This document shows positions 28,052 through 40,845 of a DNA stretch of 64,000 bases, one piece after another. The notes under the pieces are model-generated. The model had not been told where the DNA came from, ran no database searches, and was given only the letters and a program-made list of their open reading frames with translations. This DNA comes from Aplysia californica (Eukaryota; Mollusca; Gastropoda; Aplysiida; Aplysiidae), in the NCBI RefSeq assembly GCF_000002075.1, contig NW_004797400.1:120091-184090 (forward strand), read 5' to 3'. How positions within the stretch are numbered: position 1 is the first letter of the stretch; every line of letters starts with the position of its first letter. The position numbers and the translations under genes are program-made.

Positions 28052-31000
28052 GCAGAAAAGACCTAGTACTAGTAACAAAACATGCAGTACCTGATGATCA
28101 ACAAAATTACCAGATTTTCTGAGTCTTTCATTACACAACAGAAAAATAACGGGAACACCATTAAGTATTTTATATCTCCTCTTTTATTAATTCCATAATG
28201 ATTACATAATTATTTACTGCTCTCAAAAGAGCACACTGATCTTCTGTGCCCTGGACTCTGTCCTGCCTTTATGGGCATAAAATGCAATGACATAAAGAAT
28301 GACCACTAAATGCAGGTTGCCAAGGCTAGAATGGATGTCAAACATTTACAACGTCCGAGTCTCACATCCAGATGAGCCCAAACACCAAAACGAGATGCCA
28401 AAACATACAGTTGACCGAAATTCATTGTCTACATGAGCTAGACTATAATGAAATTCAAAATCAAATGGCAGAATGTTGATGTACATTACATTAAACACTC
28501 ATTAAGAAAATAATGTTATACATGAAACAAATTGCATGATGGCAAAATTATATCTCAGGGACAAATGTAAGCTGCACAAACCAAAGTGTTCTCTTTTATT
28601 GAAGTGAGATTTAAATTTAACATAAAATGTGAAATGTCAACATGTCACAGAAAATCGCAAACCACGCACCAATGTCAAATTGTACAAAGCCCAGAAGGGC
28701 TAAAGTTTATGGGGAACACGGACAGAGCTGTTCAGACTTTCAACTTTTAACCAGGCTTAAAAATGAGCTACATGTATAATAAATCAACAAAAAATAAAAA
28801 AGTAAGAGCTAGAGATTTTTGGACAACTGAAGATTGCAGTTTTCAGTTGTAGGCCTACATGCACACAATAATTACACATCAGAATGAACTCGTTAGTTAT
28901 TTATCTTTAGTTTAGAACAGTGGTTATGCACTTTATTGGGGCTACTGAACCACGCAAATGTTATACATGCATTCATGGAACCGTTCGGGTTGGGTGAACA
29001 GAAAGCACACAAACACAGTGTATGTAGACCTCTGCCAAACTTCAGAGACAGACTCACCGAACCCCTGGGATAACATCCAACCCAGGTTAAGAACCACTGC
29101 TTTAGAAATTTCATGATGTCAGTTGGTCTTTAGATTATTAATTTGGCAGTTTATTTCATAACATTATTCTTCTCACTTTTTTCAGATAAGCTTTCATACT
29201 TCATTCAAACTTTATCTATTGGCACAGCATTAAAAGTAGCCTACTCATTTAACTTCAATTTTCATTGAATATGAAAACATAACACTAACACATGTAGCCT
29301 ACATGAAACAACCTGTACCACACCAAAATACATCAGTGCCACTTATTCAGAGTACAAGTGTTTAATCATATTCCCAGCACAAACACACATATATGGAAGT
29401 TGTTTAATTTGCACTAACTACTGTCCCTGGTGTTGGGGCTCAAGCCATGTCTTTCTGAGTCATGGACTAGGTTCTTGGCAGAGTGCACATCTGCCCATGA
29501 CAAGAACAAATTCTTTAATCATCTTTAAGTTCTAAATAATAATCACACGTTTTCTTGTGGGTATGTTCCACAGTGGGCCTCACAATTATAAGTCTCTGTA
29601 ATAATAGAATTTCAGCTAAAACAAGCTTATAATAAATCCTCAAGTTTGAAGGCTTGCTTGGACTTTAGCATTGAGGCATATCTTCCTGTCAGTAACTTAC
29701 CATGACCTTGGTCTGGCATCACATCATCACATTTTCTCCCCAAGGGGTGGCTAGACTTATAACTGAAATAAATGACTGAATAAAAAGTAGACATTGGGCA
29801 CTTCATCTACACCAGCTATGTGTGTCCCTTTTCCCAACTGTTATAACTATTTGATCATGAATAGTTGTAAAGCAGACAGAGCTGTAGAGCAGAGTATGTA
29901 CTAAACAAATGAAATTATCACTTTCATTGATAGGCTACCTGTGCATCTCAAATGACGTTTAGTCAATGTCCATGAGACTATGATACTAGAAAAAGAAAGA
30001 TACAGATAAGCAAAAGTTATAACTGGAAAAGGAAGGAAAACACCCATAAAATGTCAGTGGGTAATCAATGCAACAAAACAACCCCATATGCGTTAATCAA
30101 TAATTGCAGGGTATCATGTAAAATTTAGCCCTGCCTATAACTATAACAGGAGTATCACATCAGTCCCAGATTTTCCTGTTATATCCACGGCCCACTGTAC
30201 ACTCAATTCAAAACAGTATGAACATTAAGAGGTGACAACTATGGTTCAACATTTGTTTCTGAAACCAAGCCAGAGCAATAAAACCTCAAAACCTGCCTGA
30301 TAAAAGCACAGGGGACACCTGGGTTGAATCTGGGTTCACTGGACTTTTTACACTGAAGTCTACAACCACCACATCACACATCCTTAAACGCGAGTTCCAA
30401 CAAACATGGATTATGGATGCATATATGTAAATGAAAGATACAAAAAGAAGGTATGATAGAATTTACACAATATTGCATTGATCAAAGCCGTTTTATCTTT
30501 GAAGTTTGATGTCACATATGTACATTTTATACGAGAGCACACGAAGACCATTACATAAACACTGGTGATAATATTATAAGTGAAAGACAATGTTGTTCTT
30601 ATACTGTTTGCTGACACTGTCTAGCTCAGAATGCAACAAAAACAGAACGGGCCCACAAATCCCGATGGCACAAAACATTCTCATTTCACTCAAAATGTCC
30701 AAGGTACACACATATGTTTCAGCAAGATGGAGGAGGTAAGAAACAGACTCAGATCAAATTTAAGAGCTTTATAAAGTCATGAGTATGTAGGAAGGGAGCA
30801 ACAAATTGCAAGAATCTCAAGAAAAACATGTAAGCACCTTAGAAAAGGAACATTATTTAAACAAGCTTTTGCTCAAATGATAAAATCTATTTCTTTCACA
30901 ACATTTCTTGGCAAATACTAGAGAGAAAAGGGTAGGACCTACTTTTTAATATGTTATAGAAGGTAGTAGGCCTACTCTCGAACCTTCTCTAACGGCTGAT

Positions 31001-31850
31001 TCTCCGCACGTTTGAGTTACAGAAGGAACAAAATATTAGTGATGCTTTAAAATGCAAAACAAACTAAAAAAGCTGTTGTTGTAGTCAAAAACTTTCTATG
31101 CCTTTAACTTGCCAGGGAATTAAATGCTCTTTAAATGTACCTGACCTTAAAAACCCCAACACAACCTGTCATCCTATACTCATAGTTCAGTCTCTTTTAC
31201 AAAAAACATTTGTGAATCCAACAGACTGCAGAGAGTCGATATAGGTCTACATGGTCAGTAACTTCTCCTAATTTCTAAATTGATTAATCCTTAAGTTATG
31301 TTGATGCAGGAACCAAAGGATGAGGATAAACTGAGTTATCCATGACTCCAGATGCCAATTACTACTATTACTATTATTCAGCATTCTAAGAGAGGCAAAA
31401 ACAACTGTTACCCTTTTTACTGATTAACTTTGTATTGATCAAATGCTATATGTCGGATACTTCTCAGTAGACTAGAAAAGTATGTTACCCCATCGTCACA
31501 TAAAAAAGTCTTCTTACTTTCATAAGTACAAATGTTTTCTTTTTTTTCAAAATAAAAACGCATAAACCAACCAAATAAAATAGAGAATACCTTTTATTAC
31601 AAGTTTATACCACCTAGAGTCTTCACTACTTTAAGTCAACAGTAAGGTAAAACCTCAGCTGTACATGCCCAGTAAGAAAAGTGCAATATCTAGATGACCA
31701 AGACCCAGGAAAATCTATACTGGAATGCCACAGTTACAAAAGACATATCTTTTAGTCTTAAGAGAGTATATTGTGCACCACATTTTAGTTTTACAGACTG
31801 TATGTTTATTGAATCTGGCAATGAAAGTGAATGTTAATGTTTTATGCCCA
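28052..31850. other. AT-rich interval without a supported gene
   Basis: Between the two convergent genes. It contains the hAT MITE at 28918-29099, a SINE-like tail at about 29850-29930 (TAGTTGTAAAGCAGACAGAG) and a degenerate SINE head on the minus strand at about 30240-30390. Nothing else identifiable. A minus-strand AATAAA lies at 28172-28177. Confidence 0.6.
28918..29099. mobile_element. hAT-superfamily MITE
   Basis: Termini CAGTGGTTATGC... and ...GTTAAGAACCACTG are hAT-type (CAGTGGTTCTTAACC on the minus strand). The flanks GTTTAGAA (28910-28917) and CTTTAGAA (29100-29107) form an 8-bp target duplication with one mismatch. 182 bp, non-autonomous. Confidence 0.85.
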
Positions 31851-31959
31851 ATCAACACAATTTAGACCATCTCCACGGTGCGCTGCCTCCATCCTAACTG
31901 TCAAGGCCAATCAGAGCTGAGTGGCGTACAACATCCCAGCAGACAGATGAAAATAATAG

Positions 31960-32040
31960 ATAAAATAATTTCACAATCTGGGAATCAAACTCACTTCTGT
32001 GTAGCCGTAAAGAACCTAACCATTACACAGATCTGCTGTA
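31960..32040 (-). mobile_element. Degenerate tRNA-derived SINE head
   Basis: The minus strand reads TGTGTAATGGTTAGGTTC and then GAGTTTGATTCCCAG, positioned like A and B boxes. Confidence 0.5.
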
Positions 32041-32084
32041 AGCTGTCAAAAATGCCTTTTTTCTATTCACAGCACTTTGGAGAC

Positions 32085-32215
32085 GGCAGCCTAGTGGTTA
32101 GGCTACCGGACTCGTAATCGTGAGATTGTGGGTTCGGGGGTTCGAACCTCAGCTCGGTCTGACGTTGTGTCCTTCATTGGGAAAGGCACTTAACACGAAC
32201 CCCCCCATGGCTCGG
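32085..32215 (+). mobile_element. tRNA-derived SINE with clear A and B boxes
   Basis: GCCTAGTGGTTAGGCTACCG, GGTTCGAACC and TTGTGTCCTTCATTGGGAAA, the same core as in 15681-16014. The 3' part is missing, and LINE sequence begins within about 60 bp. Confidence 0.8.
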
Positions 32216-32274
32216 TCCTATCAGAGACGGACATTTAACTAGGAAGTCTATCACTACCATTATCTCTACTACAT

Positions 32275-32985
32275 CATGTGATGATAACAACATTAGGATA
32301 GGGAAAGCCGTAACAACTTTTGGAAAGCTGATAAAACGAGCATGGGAAAACGAAAGATTAACCATAAAAACAAAGATCAAGATTCATGAGGCATGTGTCC
32401 TCAGCATATTCCTTTATGGATCTGAAACATGGACCTTGTACAGCAGGAAAGAAAAGAACCTCCGCATTTTCCATCTCAGATGCTGCGGCAAAATCTCAGG
32501 CATTTCGGGGCGGGACAAGGTCACTGATGTTGAAGTATTGGCCTGGGATAACCTCTACAGCATGAAAACTATCCTGTGTTTCATTAAGTAGATGGAGATG
32601 GCTGGGTCATGTCAAGAGAATGGACGACAACCAGATTCCAAAGCAACTTCTCTACGGAGAACTTGTCCGGGGAAAGAGATCAGGAGGAAGGTCAAAAATG
32701 AGATACAAAGACACCAACAAATAAAAACAGCTCATCTAAGTTGGGAGTAGATGCCGGCATCTGGGAAAAATAGCAGAGGACAGGAAAACATGGAGAACGA
32801 TAAAGAGCGACATTGTGCTAGAGAGCACCCTCAGGAATAACCAGGCTGAGAAGTACCTATGATGAAAGTAAAACAGCTGAAAACCAGAGCATTGTTCAAC
32901 CACCCTCATATGCAAACACTGCAACAGAATCTGTGCTTCAAACATAGGAAGAATTAGCCATGAAAGAAGCTGCATGATGAAGACA
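32275..32985 (+). mobile_element. LINE fragment: C-terminal end of a reverse-transcriptase ORF
   Basis: Encodes IGKAVTTFGKLIKRAW, then CVLSIFLYGSETWTLYSRKE, FHLRCCGKISGISGRDKV and, after frame changes, RWRWLGHVKRMDDNQIPKQL plus LYGELVRGKRSGGRS. A CNTCNRICASNIGRISHERS cysteine motif follows. This is the tail common to many non-LTR retrotransposons of marine invertebrates. The copy is 5'-truncated, has several frame shifts and is inactive; I do not assign a clade. Confidence 0.85.
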
Positions 32986-34945
32986 ACCGTGAGATCATTT
33001 TAAGCTAAATTGACCTTCTGCACAGACGAAAAGAGCCATACAGGGTAACTGATCAGGTTTTTGATTAAGCAAACTAACACATTTGGCACCAAAAATGAAA
33101 AAAAATGCCATTTTGTCAGCTTACGGCAGAGATATAGGTAGGTTTTTTTAAAAGTAAATCTAAAATGAGATAACAGATTTTTCCATGAAACTGTGTTATC
33201 TTCATGAAGATACAGTAGAAATATCCATAAGTTTACCTATTTATATAAATATTAATTTCATTCATAGCAAATACCTGACAATATATTTATATTCCATTCT
33301 TTAAACAGTTGACCACGGACCAATACCTTGGGGGTTGACAAATGTGTTCCACACACTTGTGATTTGAGTAGACAGTAATTCATGAAAAAAGAGAATAATA
33401 TATGATATAAATGGTCCAAAAATCAATAACTGACTGCCATCATCAAAAGTACCCAGATAACAGGATAGAGAATCGATAGTGCATGCCCCTTGTTCAGTGT
33501 TAAAGTTAAGGCAAGAAAAAAAATAAGAGAGTGATGCTGATGAGCCTGATGAGGGTAAATGGAAAAAAAATCCTTTTACATCAGATCAGTCATGACAATC
33601 TACCCAACAGTGCTCAAAGCAAGCTACTCATCTCAGTTGTGTAATTATTTCCTGATTCATAAAGTCAAGTTCAAATCACACATGCACATACACAAACATA
33701 ATTCATACATCATATGGCTCAAAGCAGTGCCACACAGTCTATCTTAGATCACACCTCATCTCCCCGCAGCCAGCCTCACATGACTAGTTTCAAAAAAGTA
33801 AATTCTAGTGCCTTACGCACACTACTACAGGTAATATGCGAATCACGCTTTGTGGGGGGGAGCCTGGTGGTCTCATGCAACCCGATACTCTTGATGTTGG
33901 TAGGTGTGTTTGTTTTCCACTGTGCATGCAGGCAATTTAAACTCCCCAAAAAAAAAAAAAAAAAAAAAGTGATTGGGCTTTTTGAGATGAGCTGTTCGAC
34001 CATGATCTGTGTGGGTTTTCAGAGAAAACATTGCTGCCAATCCAACAAAAAAAAAAAAAAAATAAAAAGTGGTTCAAGCGGGGAATGGCATTTTGTTCAA
34101 GCTATCCATGGATTCAAGTTTTGCGTGTTCGAGTCATCTGTGCTTGACTGTATATATGTAAAATAGCTCTACTAAAGTTAAGAAAAACATAATGATCTTT
34201 ATAAACAAATAATAACCAAAGCAGATAACATGTAACACATTATGAAGCAACAAAATATACACTTAACAAACTTAAAAGAAAAAAACCAATGTACACCACC
34301 TATGTGATAACTCATGTTATGCAAAAGGACAATTATGCTGTGAAAAGAAAATTATTAAAGAAAGCGTAACACTCGAAAATGTAAGTAAATGATAGTTTAG
34401 TGGCAATGAATTTTGTTGATACTGAGTATAATATGACTTGCTGAAAATTCATACTTTCTAAAAGCATCTGAACCTGCCCAGATTTTTTTGGCAAAAACTG
34501 CGGTACATTTGATGAACTTTGAAAAAATATCTCCAATCAATCACATCTCTGTTAACAAAACAACAGCCAGAAGTCAAACGCTTTATAAATATTGCAAACA
34601 ATACTGATTACTCTAACCTATGGGCAAAGTCCAATGGACCACAAATGAAGCATTTCATACACATAACAACTGTTTTGAGGCATTTATACATACAAAAAAA
34701 GAAAGACTATAATCTTGTTTCAGGATTTATGTTGGAGAACACCATCGCTCTATAGAAAAGAATTGATGAGGCAAGGACATGGCTGCTCAGTATACTGGTC
34801 CTAGACTGCAAGGGCATGTGAAGAGATGCAATGACGCCTAAATAAATGAGGAATTCTTCAGGCGCTTATGGCGACAAAAGATTTACTTCTTCAGATAACT
34901 GCTCTAGTTTTAGGACTGATGTACCGTATGTAATTGAAAGAGTAA

Positions 34946-37300
34946 GGCCGCGTGTCCACCAAAGCAGAAACACCCAATTTTTTCGTGGGAGGAGGCAATT
35001 CAGTCTGTTAATGACCGGCCCGCGTGTCCACCAGCATGTGAGCAGCTCTGATGACACGTTTTGTTCTGGAAGTATTTTACTGCACTCGCAACTGCAAAAG
35101 GTCATATGGGTGCACTCTAATAGACACGGTGACATTTCTCAATGTGAGACTTTCAACACTTTCCATCCACGCAGCGCGCACAACACTTGTCCCCAGAAAG
35201 TAGATGCGGTACATCAGTACTACACCTGTATCTCTGCAAAAACACCACAACCATTATGAAATTTTCAGCATACTGAATTCTTTTAAAAAAAGAAGAGAAG
35301 TTTTTATCTCCTCTCGTTTTTGAGCTATCGGCAGTTGAATCTGCGAGTCATGCAAGTCAGGATGAAGCCATGTTTTGAAAAAGAATGGCGTTCCAGTTTC
35401 TCGATTTTCTTATTGCTAACACAAATACTCACATTCAAGAGAATGAAAATGAATCAGACATTGATTTGGAGGATGCAAAACAGTCCGATGATGATTCTGA
35501 CAATGCGGGTGAGCCTAGTTCTAGCTCAGGAGATGCTAGTTCTGTAGTAGAAATGACACTGGTGATGTCAACAATGTGGAATGGCCTGAAAAGCTGTTGT
35601 GTGTCACCAGTAGAATGAATGCTTTTACTGAAGCTGTGGGACCAATTCATGATCTGGTGGAGAGCATACCTTTGAATTATTTTAGACTGCTCTTTCATTT
35701 TCTGATAGGATAATCAAACTGTTTGTGCAAGAAACTAACGGGTATGCCGAACAACATGAGGCCGCGAAGGGGTCACAGGATCCCTATTGGAAGAAAATGA
35801 ATGAGGGAGACATTTGGAGATATTTGTATGTAAACATTATGTTTGACCAGCATAAAGTTCCTGAAGCAAAGCTCTACAGGTCCTCAGGTGCATTGTAGGG
35901 TGTCCCTAGAGTTGCGGATGTGATTGGAAGACAACGATATGAAAAAAAACCCATCAGTACTTCCACACAAATGACAGGCCCAAACAGTCAGCATGTGGAA
36001 CTGAAAACTACGATCCGCTTTAAAAAAACCATGAAGTGTTCTTTTGACAACTTCTTCTCCTCCCCGGTGCTGGCCGAGCATCTTATGCAAGAAAATACCT
36101 ACTGCTGCTCAATGATCAAAGTCCTTAAGAAAGATTGACCATTCCCCAAGATATAGCAGAAAAAGGGAACTACCCTTATGAAGCAAAAGGGAGTGAATGT
36201 AGCTACACAGACAAGAGACAGGTGAACATCCTGTTGACGGACACAAACCTTGCAATGACCACTGAGAAGCAAAGGAGCAAAGACAGCATTGTCAACATGC
36301 ATATTCCCTCCCCAGTGGAAATGTACAATTCAGGAATGTTTTGGGTCCACCTGAGCAACCAATATAGGGCTTATTATCCTGCGGGGAGAACCAGAGTCAA
36401 ATGGTGGTTCTACGTTCTGTGGTACCTCGTGCAAGTGTCAATCATCAACAGCTTTTTTTTTATGCATCGCATCAGGCCCACTGCTTGTGATTCCCTTACT
36501 AAAAGTCACTTGAGGTTTCGCATGGAATTGCTGAAGTAGATGGTCTCCCACACAAATTGTCTCCGACATTGGCTGAATGCAGTAACGTGCCAAGTGTCAA
36601 CATCATCTGAGCTCTATGCCTGGTCGCAACTGCAGGTGTTCTCACTGTGCTATGGAACTGTCATCTATGTCAGGTGCATCTCCACAAAGGTTACTGCTAT
36701 GTCAAGTACCATGAAAACTTAAAAACAGTGACAATTCCGTGGATTATTAACTAGTAAGTTTTCTTTAAATTTCTTCATTTTCCCCCCCCCAACTATAATG
36801 GAAAAGTATATTTTCTGAAACTTTATTCATTTTTGTACATTTTAGTGTTTGTTTCAGCAGAAATAATGCATGTTTACATATTTAGAATTTAGATTTAATT
36901 TTAAAAATTTGTGTGATTTTCAAAAAACGAGTTATTTCCCCTTGCTTAAGGTTCAGGGTTGACCAGTGAGCAAATATGCATTCAAACCAGGTGGTAGGTG
37001 CCTAGACTTTGATAATTTTGAAGAGCTGATTACGAATATAACATTAGATTTTTAATCCGAATTGAAAATTAGATTTTTTAAAAGCTCAGGCTGAGCCTAT
37101 GGCTGATAAGTCACCACACAGCCCGACTAAAATGCTGCGCGGATCATTCCAACTAATCCGACTGACTAATCTTTAGTTGGGAGGTGTCATGCCGTTCTGG
37201 GACAGATTGGTATGGTAAAATCCCTGCTCCATTTCAACTACTGCCTTCCTGAAGGACGGGCGACTAGTTGTGCGGTTTCAGGTTTGGTGGACACGCGGGC
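34946..37300 (+). mobile_element. Decayed piggyBac-like transposon
   Basis: The left terminus GCCGCGTGTCCACCAAA (34947-34963) and right terminus TTTGGTGGACACGCGGGC (37283-37300) are inverted repeats about 2.36 kb apart. A third, direct copy of the terminus stands at about 35018-35034. The element encloses a piggyBac transposase relic. No clean TTAA is left at either edge (GTAA on the left). Confidence 0.85.
35385..36720 (+). pseudogene. piggyBac (PGBD-like) transposase relic
   Basis: Pieces in different frames read YWKKMNEGDIWRYLYVNIMF, FDNFFSSPVLAEHLMQENTY and KGNYPYEAKGS. They continue with LLTDTNLAMTT, then IPSPVEMYNSGMF and QYRAYYPAGRTRVKWWFYVL. This is the DDE_Tnp_1_7 domain of the PGBD4 type. 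Stops and frameshifts break it at several points (for example near 35898 and 36138, and at 36538), and the expected GVDLSDQY motif reads FWVHLSNQY, so the second aspartate of that motif is lost. It cannot make an active transposase. Confidence 0.88.
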
Positions 37301-40300
37301 ATAGAGTCCTAGGAAAAAGCTTCTCAGACCAAAAGCAAACAGTGTCATTAATGACAAATGACATGTTATTTTTAATACTAAAAATGTTTCATTTGGAGAA
37401 ACTAACACCAGAATTGACCTGAAAACTCACATGGAAATAATTGCCATCAAAATATATTTTATAGACAGACCATCAATATTATCACTCTATCCTTTTGTCA
37501 CATGGAAATTTCCTCTGATTATGTTTATAACAAGTAAAGCCCCTAAAGGACAATGGCAACAGGTACACAGAACATGGGTTGATTCTTATCCCCCAGCACA
37601 AGGTGAAACAGGAATTACCTGGCCATCATTGAGACACGGCACCTCTCTTGCAGCCAATTCACCTGTATGGAGCTTAGAAATCTAGTGAAGCGTGTCATTG
37701 TGCAAATAACACTAAAACAGAAAGTCCAGAATATTGTGACCTTTGAAAGAAAAAAGAATAAAAATGGTCGAGGAAAAAAACAGACAGACAACTAGAAGCA
37801 GCAGAAAATTATGAAACAGACAGAAAAATTTTGTTTAGTACGGGGTTTTGCGGCGCTCAGAAAGAAAAAGAAACCTAAAAGGTTTTTAATTGCAGAATGA
37901 AAAGCTACAGGGGGAAAAATCACTTGACAAGACAAGGTTTACCAAGAGCCAAGGCGGCAACCAAGAGAATAAAATCTGTTCCACATTTTCTGATAGCTCC
38001 TCAAAGACTGGATATTGCTTGTATATCTAGACTAAACATCCGGTCTGCTTGAATAGCAAAGAATACTTCATATTGTAGACACATAAAACTGAACTCTAAT
38101 GCCTGTTATGTACTGGCTATCGAAGCACGACCTTCCATTAAGTACAGTAACACAACTTGATTTGCTCCGAATTTAAACGCAGCTTCCCCTCATTCTACCT
38201 TTAAACTGGGAAAGAAGAGCTCCAGTTCACATTCCTCTGATTGGTTATAGACAGCAGGGCAAAGAAAACGTACCCTAATATGCACATAATAGAGTTCAAA
38301 TTGAAAGAGAACCTAGTGAAAGAACTGTACCTACATAGTAGACATTTGAAAACAGCCAACATTCCTTGAGCCTCTTTACTAGTGATACTATTGCATATAT
38401 GACGCAACTTTGAGCCTAAAAATCTGAGCTTTAAAGCTGCCCTGCATCTTATCTATGAGAAATGAAAATAGACCAAAAAACCCACGGGTACTGACCTAGG
38501 GAACAAACTCCGTGTGTAAATATGATTTCTATGTCAAGGATGATGCAATTGAGATGAATGATGATGGGATTAGAAACCTTTTTAATAGTGGTAATAGCGT
38601 TTGATAGTTTTAAAAGTTTTCGACAACACTTTTATAGTTTTATACATATATCACTAACAAAAGTGGTGGTGTTTCCCATGTAAAAGTTGATGGGTCTTAT
38701 CTGATGAACATACCATTTATTCCGAAACCTTTGCTCACAAGTTTACTTGGGTCTTATCTGCCTACGCAACCTAAAAGTAATGATATGAGTTAATTCTTCT
38801 GTTATGTTTCTTCCAACTCAGCACTATTCTCCCTTCAAAGCCATTTTGGTCTCTCTTCTAAGATACGACTGCTCCACATACCCTTGGAGACTTTAATGAT
38901 TTAGAAAACTGACCCAGGAAGATTTTACAATTTCAGCCTATCCAGAACAAAAGTAAAGGGTGGAAGCACTGGATTGAATAGAATAGATACAGAAATGTTC
39001 TTTAAAAATAAACCCTATGCTGACATAGCAGTCACAATCCATAAAAAAGATTTTCTGAAAACTTCTGTATAGAGTATTCACAACTGATTGCTTAAACTAT
39101 ATCACAAAAATGTATTTCACATGTACAAGTACACTGGTAACGCTTGCTAGGCAAGATAAGACTACACAGCGTGAATTAGTTAAAAAGGAATTTTTAAAAG
39201 TTTAACACTTTCCCAGCCATGTCAATTTGCAAAGAGCCATGTCCCCTGCCCAAGTAAATAAAAATATTGGAACTTTTAAGCTAAAAGCTTTATGCTAGGG
39301 CATACAAGTGAACAGTGATACTTAAAGATTAAATGTGAAATAAATTCCTGTCTCAGTCTACAGCTTATCAGTTTTTTCTCTATAAAACCCTTTCATTGTT
39401 TGTTTGTACCGGCTATGTGCACAACCTCCTCCCCTTCCCCCCCCCCCCCCCCCACCAATGAGACCCTCTCACATGTTCTAAATATACACCAGTACAGAGT
39501 GTCTTTGTGAGATAGTTAACTGAGAAAGCAATGTCTAACATTCATTTTAGTCACTATCATCTGAGTGAAAATGTCCCTCTACTTTACCTGGATTTCACTA
39601 GATTAATTGTCATCAGAATTAGCACCACTTTCAATAGCTTCTTCACAGCCCTTATCCATTAACTAAACTCATTTAATACCTCTCAGCTGAGTAGGATTGC
39701 GTTGCCATCGTCAATACTATTCACACAAACTTACCTACAAATGAGCACTAAGAATTAATGGTGTGACTTAGGTGTTACATTATAATCTTTTCAATTTTTG
39801 AGTGCTATTCTCCAACCCTTCCCGTTTTTGTGCAAAGGATGCCACTGTGATAAAACTTAATGGTCGTTTTCAACGAATCACTTCAAAGAGCACAATAAAG
39901 AATAATATATTTTCATCTTTAAAGAGTCAGTTTTTTTGTTGTCTCAGTGATATTAAAATTCGTCAGGCATGAATTTTCAGAGGAGGAACTTAATATACAT
40001 TTAAACAATATAGCAGAAAAAGTAACCTATAAACCAGCACAAATATTTACCTCTTTTGGACAACCATTGGAGAAGCATTCTGGCACTCATTAATCTACTA
40101 TGTTCTTTCCGCTACCAATTTATTACAACAGACTCATCTTGGCCACCCAAAGCGCAATTTCCCCAAAATTCATCTAACAAAGTAAGACTCCCAGATTACT
40201 TCCAAATAAACATAATTTTCTTTTCATCGCTTTACAATGTTAACAAGTAGGCCTTACACTTCAAACTCAAAACTTGTCATATGAATTTTCAATTCTGAGA

Positions 40301-40845
40301 TTCACATATATATGAATTATATTATAAACTCATCCTTACCAACAGTACACCAGTTATGGCACATCAAAACCAGAGCTTTCACTAAAAGCAGGTCTTACAG
40401 CAAAGAGAGAACAGTATGCTGATGTAAAAGAAAATGCAAAACAAAGGCATGTTGGACATGAGTTTGACAACAATTTGAAACATTACAGTAATTACTATAA
40501 ATTATCTTTTTACACTTATTCGAAGTGCTGGTCTCAAACATGATCTATTTAAAATTAAGATTTACCAGGTGTTATTTTTTTGATTAAAAGAAAACAATGT
40601 TTTCTTATGTATTTCTAGTGTAAAACACTAAACAAGTAATTACAAAATGGTATCGTACGTTGACAAGAAATTGAGCAATGCATTACGCATGACCACAAGC
40701 CACTAGGAAACGTGTCTAACATGTAAAACACAACATATGTATACACTAGAACTCTTTCTAAGTTAGTGATCTCTCTCTTGATAACATCCGTATCAATAAT
40801 GTTTTCACAGCACAAGAGCACAAGTAGAGTTAACAACTGTTGGAA
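37301..40845 (-). other. Probable 3' UTR / downstream flank of the zinc-finger gene
   Basis: AT-rich, no recognisable gene and few repeats, with a poly-C run at 39438-39453. A minus-strand AATAAA lies at about 40119-40124. Whether the transcript ends there or further on is not decided by the sequence. Confidence 0.35.

Noticed and set aside
32085-32160. A functional tRNA gene
   Set aside because: A and B boxes are present, but the acceptor stem does not pair and a SINE core follows.
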